Shown: in pieces, positions 53,255 through 62,843 of the stretch
Layout of the letters: each line of letters opens with the position of its first letter
Position numbering within the stretch: position 1 is the first letter of the stretch
From: Candidatus Eremiobacter antarcticus
Lineage (GTDB): Bacteria; Vulcanimicrobiota; Vulcanimicrobiia; Eremiobacterales; Eremiobacteraceae
Direction of reading: 5' to 3'
Assembly (NCBI GenBank): GCA_003244105.1
Contig: QHBK01000002.1
Location: 1 to 64,000 of the forward strand
Length of the DNA: 64,000 nucleotides
Made by a program: the position numbers and the translations under genes
Notes under the pieces: generated by a model
Database searches by the model: none
Told to the model about the DNA's origin: nothing
What the model saw: the letters and a program-made list of their open reading frames with translations, nothing else

Positions 53255-55486
53255 ATGGTGTTTTTGCCGTTCTTCTCACACTCTTCGCTTACGCGGAACC
53301 GCATGTTCAAACTCATGGAACCACCCACAGAGTCTTCCGGCCCTAGGGCTCTGAACTCTGGGGGCAGCGGCCTGACGTCGGATAACGACTTCAATTCCAT
53401 TTTCAGCGTGCTGTCGCGCCGGCGCTTGGCGATGCTGGCGATATTCACCACGTTCCTCATGGCCGTAGGCTTTTTCACACTGACCGCCCCAAAGAAATAC
53501 GTTGCGACGGTGACGTTCATCGCGGGCAATGGCGGTTCCACTCTCTCCCAGGGATCAAACGCCAGCGCAGGCGTTTCTTCCATCCCCATCTTGAATGCGT
53601 TGCTCGCCATCAACGGCGGCCAGTCACCGGAGACGTATATCGCTCTGCTCCAAGAGCGGCCTCTTGCGGCGGCGGTGATACAGGATGTCGGTCTGGACAG
53701 CTCACCCCGAGCGTTGCTTTCGCACATAAACGTCCAGCCGGTGACCAACACTGCCATGTTGGCGCTGAAGGCCTGGTGGACTGATCCCCAAACGGCCGCT
53801 CGAATCGCCAACTCCTTCGCCACGGTCTTCGTCGAACGTGAGCGGGATCTGATATCAGGTCAGTCCCGGTCCGCCTTGGAGTTCATCACCAAACAGTTGC
53901 CGGCGGCTCAGGCAAACCTGCGGCGGGCCAGCGCGGATTTGGCAGCGTACCAAGTCGCTCACTCGCTCGCCGACATCAACGTCCAGACCCAAACGACGCT
54001 GAATACGGTGTCCGGCATCGAGTCGCGAATCGCTCAAAATCAAGTGGATGCGGGGCAGGCCCAAGCGCAGCTTGCGAGCGTTAGCGGTCAACTGGGCAGC
54101 ATGGCGTCGACCATCCAAGGCTCCCTTCTGCTCGCAAAAAACCCGGTTCTCGCGCAGTTGCAGGACCAATTGTCACAGACGACCATCCAACTGCAAGCGC
54201 TCAGCCACCGCTACACCGAAAATCACCCGCAAGTGATCGCGATGCGAGGCCGTCAGGCGGAGCTGGAGAGACAGATCGCCCAGCAGCAAACGACCGTTAC
54301 CCTCAACAACAATATTGTGCCTAATCCCCTCTATCAACAACTCAATCAGCAGGCCGCAACCTTACGAGCGCAGATCGCAGGCGACAAAGCGCAGGTATCG
54401 CTGCTGAACAATCAGCTCGCGAGTTCCTCGCAGTCCCTAAAGCGGCTCCCGGTGGAAGCCCTGAAGCTGGCAGATCTCAAACGCCAGGCCACCCTGGCGG
54501 AAAACATCTATAACGCCTTACAGCAAAAGCAAAGCGAAGCGATCATCTCAAAGACAACGTCCCTGAGCGACGTTGCTGTGACCGAGACGGCTTCGCCAGA
54601 CGATGTCGCCGTGAAGCCCGATGTTCGATTCAACCTTTTGGTCGGGTCCATCGTGGGGCTCTTCTTGGCCCTCAGCGGAGCGTTCGTCCTCGAGCTCTTC
54701 GATAGGTCCATCAAAGACGAGAAGGCGGCGCTCCAAGAACTTGGCCTGCCCATTTTGACGACGGTGCCGAAGATAACCGCTAAGAGGCGCGCGGCGCTGC
54801 CCTGGCTCCGAGCTGTGACTATCGAGTCCTTCATCATGCTCGTCAGCGCGTTGCGCTACTCGTCCGATCGCCAGCTGCGGTCGTTTGCGCTGACCAGCCC
54901 GATGCAGGGCGACGGCAAATCCACAATTGCGCTGAACACCGCGGTCGCGATGGCTGAGGTACGGCCCAAAGTGCTGCTGGTGGACGGCGACATGCGCCGG
55001 CCCACGCTTCACGAAAAGCTGCAGCTCAAGAACACGCTGGGATTCTCCGACGTGTTGGTCAACAACGCCTCGTTGTCATCGGTGATCCAACAGACTCGCT
55101 ACAGCGGGCTCGATTTTCTCCCTAGCGGTTTCGGGCCGCCCAACGCGTTTCGGCTATTGGAATCGCCTCGTTTTCTCTCGGCGCTGGCTGAGATGCTCGA
55201 ATCATACGACGCCGTCATATTCGACACGCCCGCGATCGCGGGGATGTTGGATGCATTGACGATCGCGAGCAAGGTCGATGGCACGCTGCTCGTCGTGTCG
55301 GCCGGCGTCACCGATACCCGCGCCACCAAGCGGGCCCTGTACCGGCTAGAGAATACCACCGGTGTGTCGCTGTTGGGGATGATCCTGAACCAAACCGAAC
55401 TGCGCCGGAACGAGGGCGCTTACAACAACTACTACATCGATGCCATGGCACCGCTGCCTTTGGCGGAAGACACGCAAGCCGTCTAA
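53255..55486 (+). CDS. Polysaccharide co-polymerase / tyrosine autokinase (Wzz + BY-kinase)
   Basis: 743 aa. N-terminal Wzz domain with a first transmembrane helix (LAMLAIFTTFLMAVGFF), a long coiled-coil periplasmic arm, and a second helix (LLVGSIVGLFLALSGAFVLEL), followed by the cytoplasmic kinase: Walker A GDGKST (552-557), Walker A' LLVDGDMRRP and Walker B AVIFDTPA. The C-terminal tail holds a small tyrosine cluster (AYNNYYID), fewer than in Wzc. The kinase controls chain length and export by autophosphorylation. Likely starts are 53255 or 53303. It overlaps the following oxidoreductase frame, whose true start is probably 55497. Confidence 0.93.
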   Translation: MVFLPFFSHSSLTRNRMFKLMEPPTESSGPRALNSGGSGLTSDNDFNSIFSVLSRRRLAMLAIFTTFLMAVGFFTLTAPKKYVATVTFIAGNGGSTLSQGSNASAGVSSIPILNALLAINGGQSPETYIALLQERPLAAAVIQDVGLDSSPRALLSHINVQPVTNTAMLALKAWWTDPQTAARIANSFATVFVERERDLISGQSRSALEFITKQLPAAQANLRRASADLAAYQVAHSLADINVQTQTTLNTVSGIESRIAQNQVDAGQAQAQLASVSGQLGSMASTIQGSLLLAKNPVLAQLQDQLSQTTIQLQALSHRYTENHPQVIAMRGRQAELERQIAQQQTTVTLNNNIVPNPLYQQLNQQAATLRAQIAGDKAQVSLLNNQLASSSQSLKRLPVEALKLADLKRQATLAENIYNALQQKQSEAIISKTTSLSDVAVTETASPDDVAVKPDVRFNLLVGSIVGLFLALSGAFVLELFDRSIKDEKAALQELGLPILTTVPKITAKRRAALPWLRAVTIESFIMLVSALRYSSDRQLRSFALTSPMQGDGKSTIALNTAVAMAEVRPKVLLVDGDMRRPTLHEKLQLKNTLGFSDVLVNNASLSSVIQQTRYSGLDFLPSGFGPPNAFRLLESPRFLSALAEMLESYDAVIFDTPAIAGMLDALTIASKVDGTLLVVSAGVTDTRATKRALYRLENTTGVSLLGMILNQTELRRNEGAYNNYYIDAMAPLPLAEDTQAV

Positions 55487-55496
55487 GGAGTTCGTG

Positions 55497-56627
55497 GTGC
55501 ACGCTTCGGGAAATGTCACGTTCGCGGTGGTCGGCTTCGGGTATTGGGGGCCGCATCTGGTGCGCAATATCTTGCTGTGCGAGGGCGCCGGCGTTGCATG
55601 GATAAGCGATCAAGACGATGCACGCCTTCAAGAGGCCGGGCGCCGCTTTCCGGGCATTAGGGCTACCCCCTCGCTCGAGGAGGTCCTATGCGACCCTGGC
55701 GTCGATGTGGTGGCAATCGCGACTCCGGTCCATAGCCACCATGCTCTCGCATTAAAGGCGCTGCGAGAAGGCAAGCACGTCTTTATCGAAAAGCCGCTGA
55801 CGGCAAGTCGTCGTCAGGCCACCGAAATTCTCGCCGTGGCTGCACAATTCGGACGAAGGGTATTCGTCGACCACACCTTCGTCTTCACACCTGCGGTTCA
55901 AAAAATGCGCCAACTCTTGCTCTCCCACGAGTTAGGCCGCCCCCTGTACTACGACTCCGTGCGGATCAACCTCGGTATTTTTCAGCATGACGTGAACGTC
56001 GTTTGGGATCTGGTCACCCATGACATCGCCATTTTGGATTTCCTATTGCAGGGCACGATGCCCGTGACCGCCAGCTGCACGGGGACTGCGCACTTCGGCT
56101 CGCAGCACGCAGACCTGGCCTACTTGACTCTCGCCTATGAAGACGATTTCATCGCGCACATCAACGTGAACTGGCTTGCCCCCGTAAAGGTGAGACAGGT
56201 GCTCTTGTGCGGCGACCGCAAGATGGTCGTCTACGACGACAACAGCGCAAGCGAGAAGATCAAGGTCTACGACAGCGGCGTTAACGTGCGGCAGAGAGAA
56301 GACATCTACGAGATGCTCGTGCAGTACCGCGTCGGAGACATGCATGCCCCCCGCTTGGAGACAACTGAGGCGTTATCGAACGAAATCACCAATGTGGTGG
56401 AAGCGCTGCGCGACGGTGCGGTTGCAGTCGCAGATGGGGAGGCCGGCCTGCGGGTCGTATCTATTTTAGAGGCGGCCGATGCGTCGCTGAGGCTGGGCGG
56501 CATTTCAGTTCCCATCGTGCCGCTGGACTTGGCGGCCCTGCTTGACGGAAAGCGAACCCAACTCGATGGAGACGGCCTTCGGAAAACGAAGCCTCACGAC
56601 GACCTAACACCAAGCCTGCATCGTTAG
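55497..56627 (+). CDS. Gfo/Idh/MocA-family oxidoreductase
   Basis: 376 aa from a GTG at 55497 with AAGGAG (55485-55490) upstream; the longer frame from 55440 overlaps the kinase gene and lacks this site. Rossmann motif VGFGYWGPHLVRN, EKPLTAS (the conserved E-K-P) and the catalytic-domain segment WDLVTHDIAILDFLL. The form resembles WlbA-type enzymes that oxidise NDP-sugars. The coupling to the DegT aminotransferase suggests synthesis of a 3-amino or 2,3-diamino sugar (inference). Confidence 0.9.
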   Translation: MHASGNVTFAVVGFGYWGPHLVRNILLCEGAGVAWISDQDDARLQEAGRRFPGIRATPSLEEVLCDPGVDVVAIATPVHSHHALALKALREGKHVFIEKPLTASRRQATEILAVAAQFGRRVFVDHTFVFTPAVQKMRQLLLSHELGRPLYYDSVRINLGIFQHDVNVVWDLVTHDIAILDFLLQGTMPVTASCTGTAHFGSQHADLAYLTLAYEDDFIAHINVNWLAPVKVRQVLLCGDRKMVVYDDNSASEKIKVYDSGVNVRQREDIYEMLVQYRVGDMHAPRLETTEALSNEITNVVEALRDGAVAVADGEAGLRVVSILEAADASLRLGGISVPIVPLDLAALLDGKRTQLDGDGLRKTKPHDDLTPSLHR

Positions 56628-56635
56628 CATGCAAC

Positions 56636-58150
56636 GTGACTCTGGTTAGCCTGCGCTTTGCTCGCACAGCACTGATCAAGCGCTTACAATCCCCACCGTC
56701 TACGGTCGCACCCGTCGTTGCAGGGGTGCTCTTTTTCATCTTCCTGGCGTTGTGCGCTCGTTTTCTCTCCGGCGGTAGCGTCTCGCGTGCGGTGCTCTGC
56801 CTCATGGTCGCGCTGGCGCCTCCAGCCGTGTATTTGCTCGTGAAGCGGCCTCTGATCTTTCCGTTCGCGTGCTACGTCTGTCTGGTGCCACTCAACGCCA
56901 TCCTCTTCTTTGGCCACCTCGGAACGCTGTCAAAGCTTCTTGGTGCGATGAGCTTCATCGCTCTTGCGCTTTGGTTGGTGCGTCATCGGCTGGTCGTCAA
57001 GCCACACGCGACAACGTTCGTGTGGTTGGCTTTGACGCTCTGGATAATTCTGGGCGGCCTGTGGGCGATAGATCGATACGACTGGCTCGGAGATCTGACC
57101 CCTGGGGGCGGCGTTGGACTTTTGACGTTTCTCGAGCTTCTCGGGCTCTATATCGTCGTGGCGGCTATTCCAGTACGGTCGATTGATTGGAACGTCACCT
57201 GCATTGCGGTGGTGACCGGCGGACTTATCGCAGCCGCCGTCAGCTTCTACCAGTTGTTCGTTACGGGCGGCTTTTTGTCCGGGCGCCTATGGGTGACTGG
57301 CGTCGGCGGGCAAGTGGCGGATCCCAATCACTTCGCAGGAGCGCTGCTGCTGGCGATTTTTGTCACGACTGCAGCCGCGCTGCACCAAAAAGCCGCGATG
57401 GCAAAACTCGCATTGATGCTTTGCCTGTGTGCTTTGATGTGCGGCATCTTCTTGAGCGGGTCACGCGATGCGATGATAGCGGTCGCGATTGGCTTTTTCT
57501 ACATGATGTGGCGCGGTCGTTACCGGGCGCAACTTGCTGTCTATGCCTTAGTCGCGGGGCTTGCAGCGGCGCCCATGTTGCCCGCCTTGGCCGCACGCTT
57601 TGTGCTCGCTACGTCGGATTTCGGCGCCGGCAGGCTGTTCATATGGCGCGTCGGCTGGGACGCGTTAAAGACCTATTGGCTCTTGGGCGCGGGCTTCAAC
57701 AATTTTCCAAACGCCTTCGACCGATCATATTTACACGTGTATATGTCCCAAGCCACGGGCTATCAACGCGCTGGACACAATCTTCTTCTGACGAGCGCTG
57801 TTGAGCTGGGCCTGCTAGGGGCGGGCTTGATGCTGCTGGCGTGGGTCCTTCAATTTCGAATGCTCAAGAGCATCGACCGGACGAGCCCCTTCTACGATTG
57901 GCGCGTCGCACTCGAGGCTGCGCTTCTGGCGCTGTTCGTTTCCTGTATGTTTTTGGACAACATGTTCGAGAAATACACGTGGCTCACGTTTTGTGTGGTT
58001 GCGCTTTTCCGCTCGCGCTACGTCACGAGCTTGAATGATAACGTCGAACTTGCGATGCCCCGCGAGCCGGGATGCCGCCTACCGGATTCGGATGTATATC
58101 GCGACTCAGCGGCACCGTGGCCTTTGACGACGTCTTCTCTCGATCGTTGA
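56636..58150 (+). CDS. O-antigen ligase / Wzy-like polymerase
   Basis: 504 aa from a GTG, with about 11 transmembrane helices. The ligase/polymerase core is seen in GGQVADPNHFAGALLLAIF and a later loop with RAGHNLLLTSAVELGLLG, the usual positions of the catalytic Arg and His-containing loop. It joins repeat units at the periplasmic face. It starts 9 bases after the oxidoreductase stop and is followed by the GT39-like gene with an overlapping start/stop (TGATG). Confidence 0.88.
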   Translation: MTLVSLRFARTALIKRLQSPPSTVAPVVAGVLFFIFLALCARFLSGGSVSRAVLCLMVALAPPAVYLLVKRPLIFPFACYVCLVPLNAILFFGHLGTLSKLLGAMSFIALALWLVRHRLVVKPHATTFVWLALTLWIILGGLWAIDRYDWLGDLTPGGGVGLLTFLELLGLYIVVAAIPVRSIDWNVTCIAVVTGGLIAAAVSFYQLFVTGGFLSGRLWVTGVGGQVADPNHFAGALLLAIFVTTAAALHQKAAMAKLALMLCLCALMCGIFLSGSRDAMIAVAIGFFYMMWRGRYRAQLAVYALVAGLAAAPMLPALAARFVLATSDFGAGRLFIWRVGWDALKTYWLLGAGFNNFPNAFDRSYLHVYMSQATGYQRAGHNLLLTSAVELGLLGAGLMLLAWVLQFRMLKSIDRTSPFYDWRVALEAALLALFVSCMFLDNMFEKYTWLTFCVVALFRSRYVTSLNDNVELAMPREPGCRLPDSDVYRDSAAPWPLTTSSLDR

Positions 58151-59643
58151 TGGAAAGACCCAGACCATTCCCCGCGGCGGCCCCCTACGTCGTGCCCTTG
58201 CTGGTTTTGGTCAATCTCGTCATCTGCGCTTACTTCGCTGCGACGCTCAATATCTGGGTGGACGAGGCGTATTCGCTGCACACGACGCAAAGCGGGATGC
58301 GGTATGCACTGGGGGCAGCAGTGCATTTCGAAAATCAAGCGCCCATGTATTTTTCGCTGCTGGCTCTGTGGCGAAGCTTGGACCACTCCGTGTTCTTTGC
58401 GCGCCTTTTTTCAATGCTCTGCATCGCGGGGGCACTATTCGCATTGGCCGCCGTAGCCCGGGAGCGGCGTCTGCCGGAGTCTTGGATGGTTGCGGCCGCG
58501 GCCTTCAACCCGATTATGATCGTTCTGGCCGTCGAAATCCGCGTCTACGCGCTCACGATCTTGCTTTCCACACTGCTTTTGCTGGCGTTTTTCAAAGGCT
58601 TTTGGACGGAACGGCCCGATCGGCGCTGGCAATGGATCTATTTCGGGCTCGCGCTCTTGGGGCTCTACACGCAATACTTCATCGCCTTCCTGTTGTGCGC
58701 GCAGGCGCTCGTGCTAATTGTGAAGCGCGGCCGTTGGATGTGGTTCTTTTTGGCAGGCATGGCGGTGGTGCTCATCGCCTTCATACCGTTGGCGATCGCC
58801 GTACGCCAACAAATGGGTGTCACCCAGGCGAACTCGGGACCGCCGTCGACCTTTGCGCAAAACGGCGTGCAACTGCTGGTGGCGCTGATGGAGTACGTAT
58901 TTCCTCTTATCGTCAGACATCACGCGGTCCAGACGCTCGCCGTGATGGCGGTTGTTGCCTTGGCCGTGTTGGCGGCTGGCCGTTTTCGCTTTGCGGCGGC
59001 ACAATGGGCGCCGGTCCCGGTCACGATCGCGATCGCCGCTTTCCTTATGCTTCTCGTGGTCACGCAAGTCGGAAGTTATCAGATCAACGACCGATACGCC
59101 GCATTCTTGTTGACGCCGGCCGTATTCGCTACTTTTTCCTACTTTGAATATGTGCGCTTCGAGCGTAAGCAATGGTGCATCGGCGTGTTTACGATCGTTA
59201 GCATAGCGACGGGCCTGTGGGGGTTGTGGACGTTGTTCGGTTCCGGGGCGAAATCGGGCGATTGGAAGCGGGTCGCCGCCTACGTGGAATCGCACGAACG
59301 ACCCGGGCAACCCATTCTTATCTTTCCGGCGAGCCAAGCGTTGCCATTAGCTCACTACTACAACGGTCTCAATGCGGTCATCCCCATCCCGCGAGCGATC
59401 CGCTTCCAGAACTGGAACGCGCGCCAGAACGTCTTAGTTGACGCGCGAGAAATCAGAAAGGCGCTGTCGCCGTCTGAACGTGCGGCGCCGGCTTTATGGT
59501 TGCTGCGCTACGACGAATGCAGTTGGGCCGCGATCGACTACAACTGTCACGCCCTGGACGAGTTCGTCAGGCGACACTATACATTGCAAGCATCGCAGGC
59601 ATTCGTGGGCACGCGCGTTGAGCTGTTGCGCCGCGTGCACTGA
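58150..59643 (+). CDS. GT39/ArnT-like membrane mannosyl- or glycosyltransferase
   Basis: 497 aa from the ATG at 58150, whose first base is the last base of the upstream stop. About 12 transmembrane helices. The GT-C catalytic acidic pair is in the first periplasmic loop (NIWVDEAYSLH), and the loop AVHFENQAPMYFSLLALW follows. Such enzymes move a sugar from a polyprenyl phosphate onto a protein, lipid or polysaccharide. A longer frame from 58072 exists but overlaps the polymerase gene. Confidence 0.87.
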   Translation: MERPRPFPAAAPYVVPLLVLVNLVICAYFAATLNIWVDEAYSLHTTQSGMRYALGAAVHFENQAPMYFSLLALWRSLDHSVFFARLFSMLCIAGALFALAAVARERRLPESWMVAAAAFNPIMIVLAVEIRVYALTILLSTLLLLAFFKGFWTERPDRRWQWIYFGLALLGLYTQYFIAFLLCAQALVLIVKRGRWMWFFLAGMAVVLIAFIPLAIAVRQQMGVTQANSGPPSTFAQNGVQLLVALMEYVFPLIVRHHAVQTLAVMAVVALAVLAAGRFRFAAAQWAPVPVTIAIAAFLMLLVVTQVGSYQINDRYAAFLLTPAVFATFSYFEYVRFERKQWCIGVFTIVSIATGLWGLWTLFGSGAKSGDWKRVAAYVESHERPGQPILIFPASQALPLAHYYNGLNAVIPIPRAIRFQNWNARQNVLVDAREIRKALSPSERAAPALWLLRYDECSWAAIDYNCHALDEFVRRHYTLQASQAFVGTRVELLRRVH

Positions 59644-59773
59644 CCGATGAGAGACCGTACACCATGTGACACCGGCCACATCATGCGATGGTGGGTGAAT
59701 ACCTACTACCAAACAGGGGCGCTCATCATATGATATTGCCTTCCTCGAACGGTACACTTGACAGACCGCATCG

Positions 59774-61582
59774 ATGTTGTACCTCGGAAGGATGGACGCA
59801 CTCATGCCATACGAAGACTTTGGTCAACGACGCCATTGGAGTGCTGCCATGGGTCTAGCATGTTTGATGCTCATCTGCCTGTGCGCCAGCACAGGCTGCG
59901 GCGGATCCGGTGGGTCAGGCGTCTTCCCAGGTACGCAAAGCCCAGCGAACAATCAACTCGCTGCCGGTCCAAACGCAAGCGTGCAACCAAATCCGGATCA
60001 GCACCACGGGCGTCCGTGGAACTCGCCGACCCCTTCTCCGTCAGTTGCGCCTTCGACAGGGCCGACCTCGACGCCGATCGCCACATCAACCCCGCCATCG
60101 GTGATTTCGGAGTCAGGCACAGTCAGAACCGTCAACCCTTACGGTACGCTGCCGTTCGATCTCATGGTGCAGATCTCGCCGGGCGTGCCGTACGGAGCCA
60201 TCAACTGCTACGCCGCAAACTCGGGAAATTTCCGAGTCGGCGATCTTGTCAATTGTGTAGGCCAGTACACAAAGAACGTCTTCAACAACCAATGGATCAT
60301 AGCGTCCAGTCTCACCTTGCAAGCGGGGCCCCAGCCGACGGCCTCACCGCCGATCACCACCCCGACGCCGGCTCCACCCCCGCCGCCGACGTCAGCGCCT
60401 ACAGCGACGCCGACGCCAAGCCCGGTGCCCACTACGACTGTAACGTCACCTCCTGCGACCGCTACTCCCGCCGGGGTAGCGCCCGCCAACCATGTGCTGA
60501 CAATGGCCTTGGTGCATGCGTGGAACGGAGGCCAGAACGTCAGCGCGTCCCAGGCGGCTCCCTACCTGTCGTGGGCTTCCAACGTGAGCAATTACGTGTC
60601 CACGCTGTCCGCTTCGGGCATCAAAGCCTATGCTTATACAGACGGGACGACTGAAGCATCGTGCTCCGGTTGCTCGTATCTATGGAACACTCTGCAGGCA
60701 AATCCCCAGTACATATCCCGGAACTGCAGCAACGCTACTAATAACGTGTATGGGGATACCGGTCAAGAGTGGGTTGACGTCACAAAAACGGGCTGGTATC
60801 CATATTGGGTCGGCGAGGTGGAACACGCTTACTCGACAGAGGGGTCCACCCTGGCTGCTGTGTTCTCGGACAACAATGGGGCGCCGCCCACATCTGCGCT
60901 CCCTTGCGGGGTTACTCAGTCTCAGTACGTGGCGGCTGTCGGCAAGATGTTAGCGTCCACCTCCCGACCCGTCATCTTCAATGGGCTGGCCTTCGGCGCT
61001 GACGAACAAGCTTTGCTCGACATCCCGAATGTCATCGGCGGGATGACCGAAGGTTGTTACTCAGGCAGCTGGACATGGACGACAGACGAGAACGCACAGT
61101 TGGCCGCTGTCGCCAAGAACAAGCTTTCGATCTGTTATGATACGCGGGGCACAAGCGGAGCGAGCTCCACAGGATCCCGTCTTTTCGATTACGCGTCCTT
61201 CTTGCTCGTCTTCAATCTCCCGACGACCATGCTCTTCGAATCCTTTGCTCCGGCGACAAGTGGGGGCCTCTCCGTTTATCCTGAGACCGGCTTAGTGCCG
61301 ACGAATCCGCTTGTTGCTACTCCGGGGACGATCGCAGCACTAAGCACCGGCGGTGCCTATGCTCGAGAGTACGCGCACTGCTTCTATCGCGGAACCGACG
61401 AAGGCGCGTGTGCGGCCGTTGTCAATCCCAGCGGAACTTCCGTCGCCTTTCCATACGTCGGCAAGTACTCTCGCACGTTGGTGCTGTCGGGCAGCGACGT
61501 TCTAGACGGCGGCTCCGCCAGTTTCAACGGCTCCGCTCCGGGAACGCTCGCCCCGTATTCCGGCGTCATTGCTTTCAAATAA
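59774..61582 (+). CDS. Unknown exopolysaccharide-locus lipoprotein with TIM-barrel-like domain
   Basis: 602 aa. Export signal with lipobox-like CASTGCGG (a start at ATG 59792 may be better), a small N-terminal beta domain (SGTVRTVNPYG ... FRVGDLVNCVG), a Pro/Thr linker of about 50 residues, and a C-terminal domain of some 360 residues with HVLTMALVHAWNGG, SGIKAYAYTDG, VFSDNNGAPP, PVIFNGLAFG and VIGGMTEGCY. The spacing suggests an alternating beta/alpha barrel, and glycoside hydrolases are a reasonable guess, but no catalytic pair can be named. A frameshifted paralogue lies at 34.8-36.0 kb. I do not recognise a described family. Confidence 0.7.
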   Translation: MLYLGRMDALMPYEDFGQRRHWSAAMGLACLMLICLCASTGCGGSGGSGVFPGTQSPANNQLAAGPNASVQPNPDQHHGRPWNSPTPSPSVAPSTGPTSTPIATSTPPSVISESGTVRTVNPYGTLPFDLMVQISPGVPYGAINCYAANSGNFRVGDLVNCVGQYTKNVFNNQWIIASSLTLQAGPQPTASPPITTPTPAPPPPPTSAPTATPTPSPVPTTTVTSPPATATPAGVAPANHVLTMALVHAWNGGQNVSASQAAPYLSWASNVSNYVSTLSASGIKAYAYTDGTTEASCSGCSYLWNTLQANPQYISRNCSNATNNVYGDTGQEWVDVTKTGWYPYWVGEVEHAYSTEGSTLAAVFSDNNGAPPTSALPCGVTQSQYVAAVGKMLASTSRPVIFNGLAFGADEQALLDIPNVIGGMTEGCYSGSWTWTTDENAQLAAVAKNKLSICYDTRGTSGASSTGSRLFDYASFLLVFNLPTTMLFESFAPATSGGLSVYPETGLVPTNPLVATPGTIAALSTGGAYAREYAHCFYRGTDEGACAAVVNPSGTSVAFPYVGKYSRTLVLSGSDVLDGGSASFNGSAPGTLAPYSGVIAFK

Positions 61583-61677
61583 CGAGCTCAAACCGAAGAT
61601 CCGCTCGGCCTCAAAGGTCGATGTTAGGGCGCTCGGCTTCGGCAGGTGCCGCTTCGACGGCTAGGTGATTTGGTCTG

Positions 61678-62832
61678 ATGCGCATACTGGTCGTACCACC
61701 CGCGTTCCCTTACCCAGGGAACTCGGTGCCCTTCGTCTTCGTGTTGCGCCAGTGTCAGGCGCTGGCCGCGCGCGGCCACGCGGTAGAAGTCGCGTACGTC
61801 GTTCCCGCCGCGCCGCCAATTAGCGCGAAGTGGCGAGCATACCGGTCGATTCCCACAAGCTACATCTATGAGGGCGTTCCCGTCATCGTCATGCGCGCGT
61901 TGGTGCCGCCGAAGATGCTGAATCTCCAAGCCGTCCGCCGACAAGTGCGCCCACAGCTTCAGGCAATCATCGCGCGCCTTCAGCCGGATATCGTGCATGT
62001 GCACTGTCTCGTACCACCCGGCTTTTTTACGGTTGGGCTGGCTAAGCCGGTCCTGCTGACGGCGCATGGCAGCGACGTCTATCTCTATCCGCGGCAACGC
62101 GCGGACTTGCTAGCCGCTGCAGTAACCGCTCTGGAAACGCCGCGGGTTGTCGTGGCGGTCAGCGAGTTTATCAAGCGCGAAGTTCAACAATTGAAAGCGC
62201 GCGACGTGCGAGTGATCTATAACGGGGCAGATCCCAGAATTTTCGTACCCGCCGATCGCGCCGCAGCTCGCGCTGTATTGGGGTTGCATAGCGAGCGGCC
62301 CGTCGTCGCTTACGCGGGCACGATTGCGCGCTTCAAGGGGCTTTTCGAGCTGGTCCAGGCGGCCCAGAGATTAGCTGCCCTCCAACCTCAGGTCGTGCTC
62401 GCGGGCAGCGGGCCCGACACAGCCGAGTTGCGCAGCGCGTTTCGCACCAGCCGAGTGGAGGCGACCTTTCTCGGTGCGTTGCCGCAAGGTCAGGTCGCAA
62501 AGATGTTTGCCGCGGCCGACGTTGTCACGCTTCCGAGCCATGCTGAAGGGTTGCCTACGGTGATCTGCGAGGCCATGCTTTCCGGCCGCGCGGTCGTCAC
62601 GACGCCGGTGGGTGGACTACCGGAAATCGTTCGAGACGGAGAAACCGGATTGCTCACGCCCGTCGGCGATGACGCAGCGCTTGCCGGCGCCTTGCGGCGG
62701 GTTTTGACGGACAGTAGCCTTCGAACACAGATGGAAGCGAATGCGCTGGAGTTCGCCAGCCGTCATCTCACCTGGAGTGCGAACGCCCGGGCATACGAAG
62801 CTGTCTATTCAGAGCTGTTGAGCGCGGGGTAG
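61678..62832 (+). CDS. GT4-family glycosyltransferase
   Basis: 384 aa, GT-B fold. N-terminal FPYPGNSVPFVFVLRQCQAL, the acceptor-domain segment DIVHVHCLVPPGFF, C-terminal VAYAGTIARFKGLFELVQA and VVLAGSGPD, and the E-x7-E motif EGLPTVICE followed by AMLSGRAVVTT. Uses a nucleotide sugar in the cytoplasm. It follows the lipoprotein gene by 95 bases and closes the visible exopolysaccharide locus. Confidence 0.91.
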   Translation: MRILVVPPAFPYPGNSVPFVFVLRQCQALAARGHAVEVAYVVPAAPPISAKWRAYRSIPTSYIYEGVPVIVMRALVPPKMLNLQAVRRQVRPQLQAIIARLQPDIVHVHCLVPPGFFTVGLAKPVLLTAHGSDVYLYPRQRADLLAAAVTALETPRVVVAVSEFIKREVQQLKARDVRVIYNGADPRIFVPADRAAARAVLGLHSERPVVAYAGTIARFKGLFELVQAAQRLAALQPQVVLAGSGPDTAELRSAFRTSRVEATFLGALPQGQVAKMFAAADVVTLPSHAEGLPTVICEAMLSGRAVVTTPVGGLPEIVRDGETGLLTPVGDDAALAGALRRVLTDSSLRTQMEANALEFASRHLTWSANARAYEAVYSELLSAG

Positions 62833-62843
62833 GTCTCCGAGCC

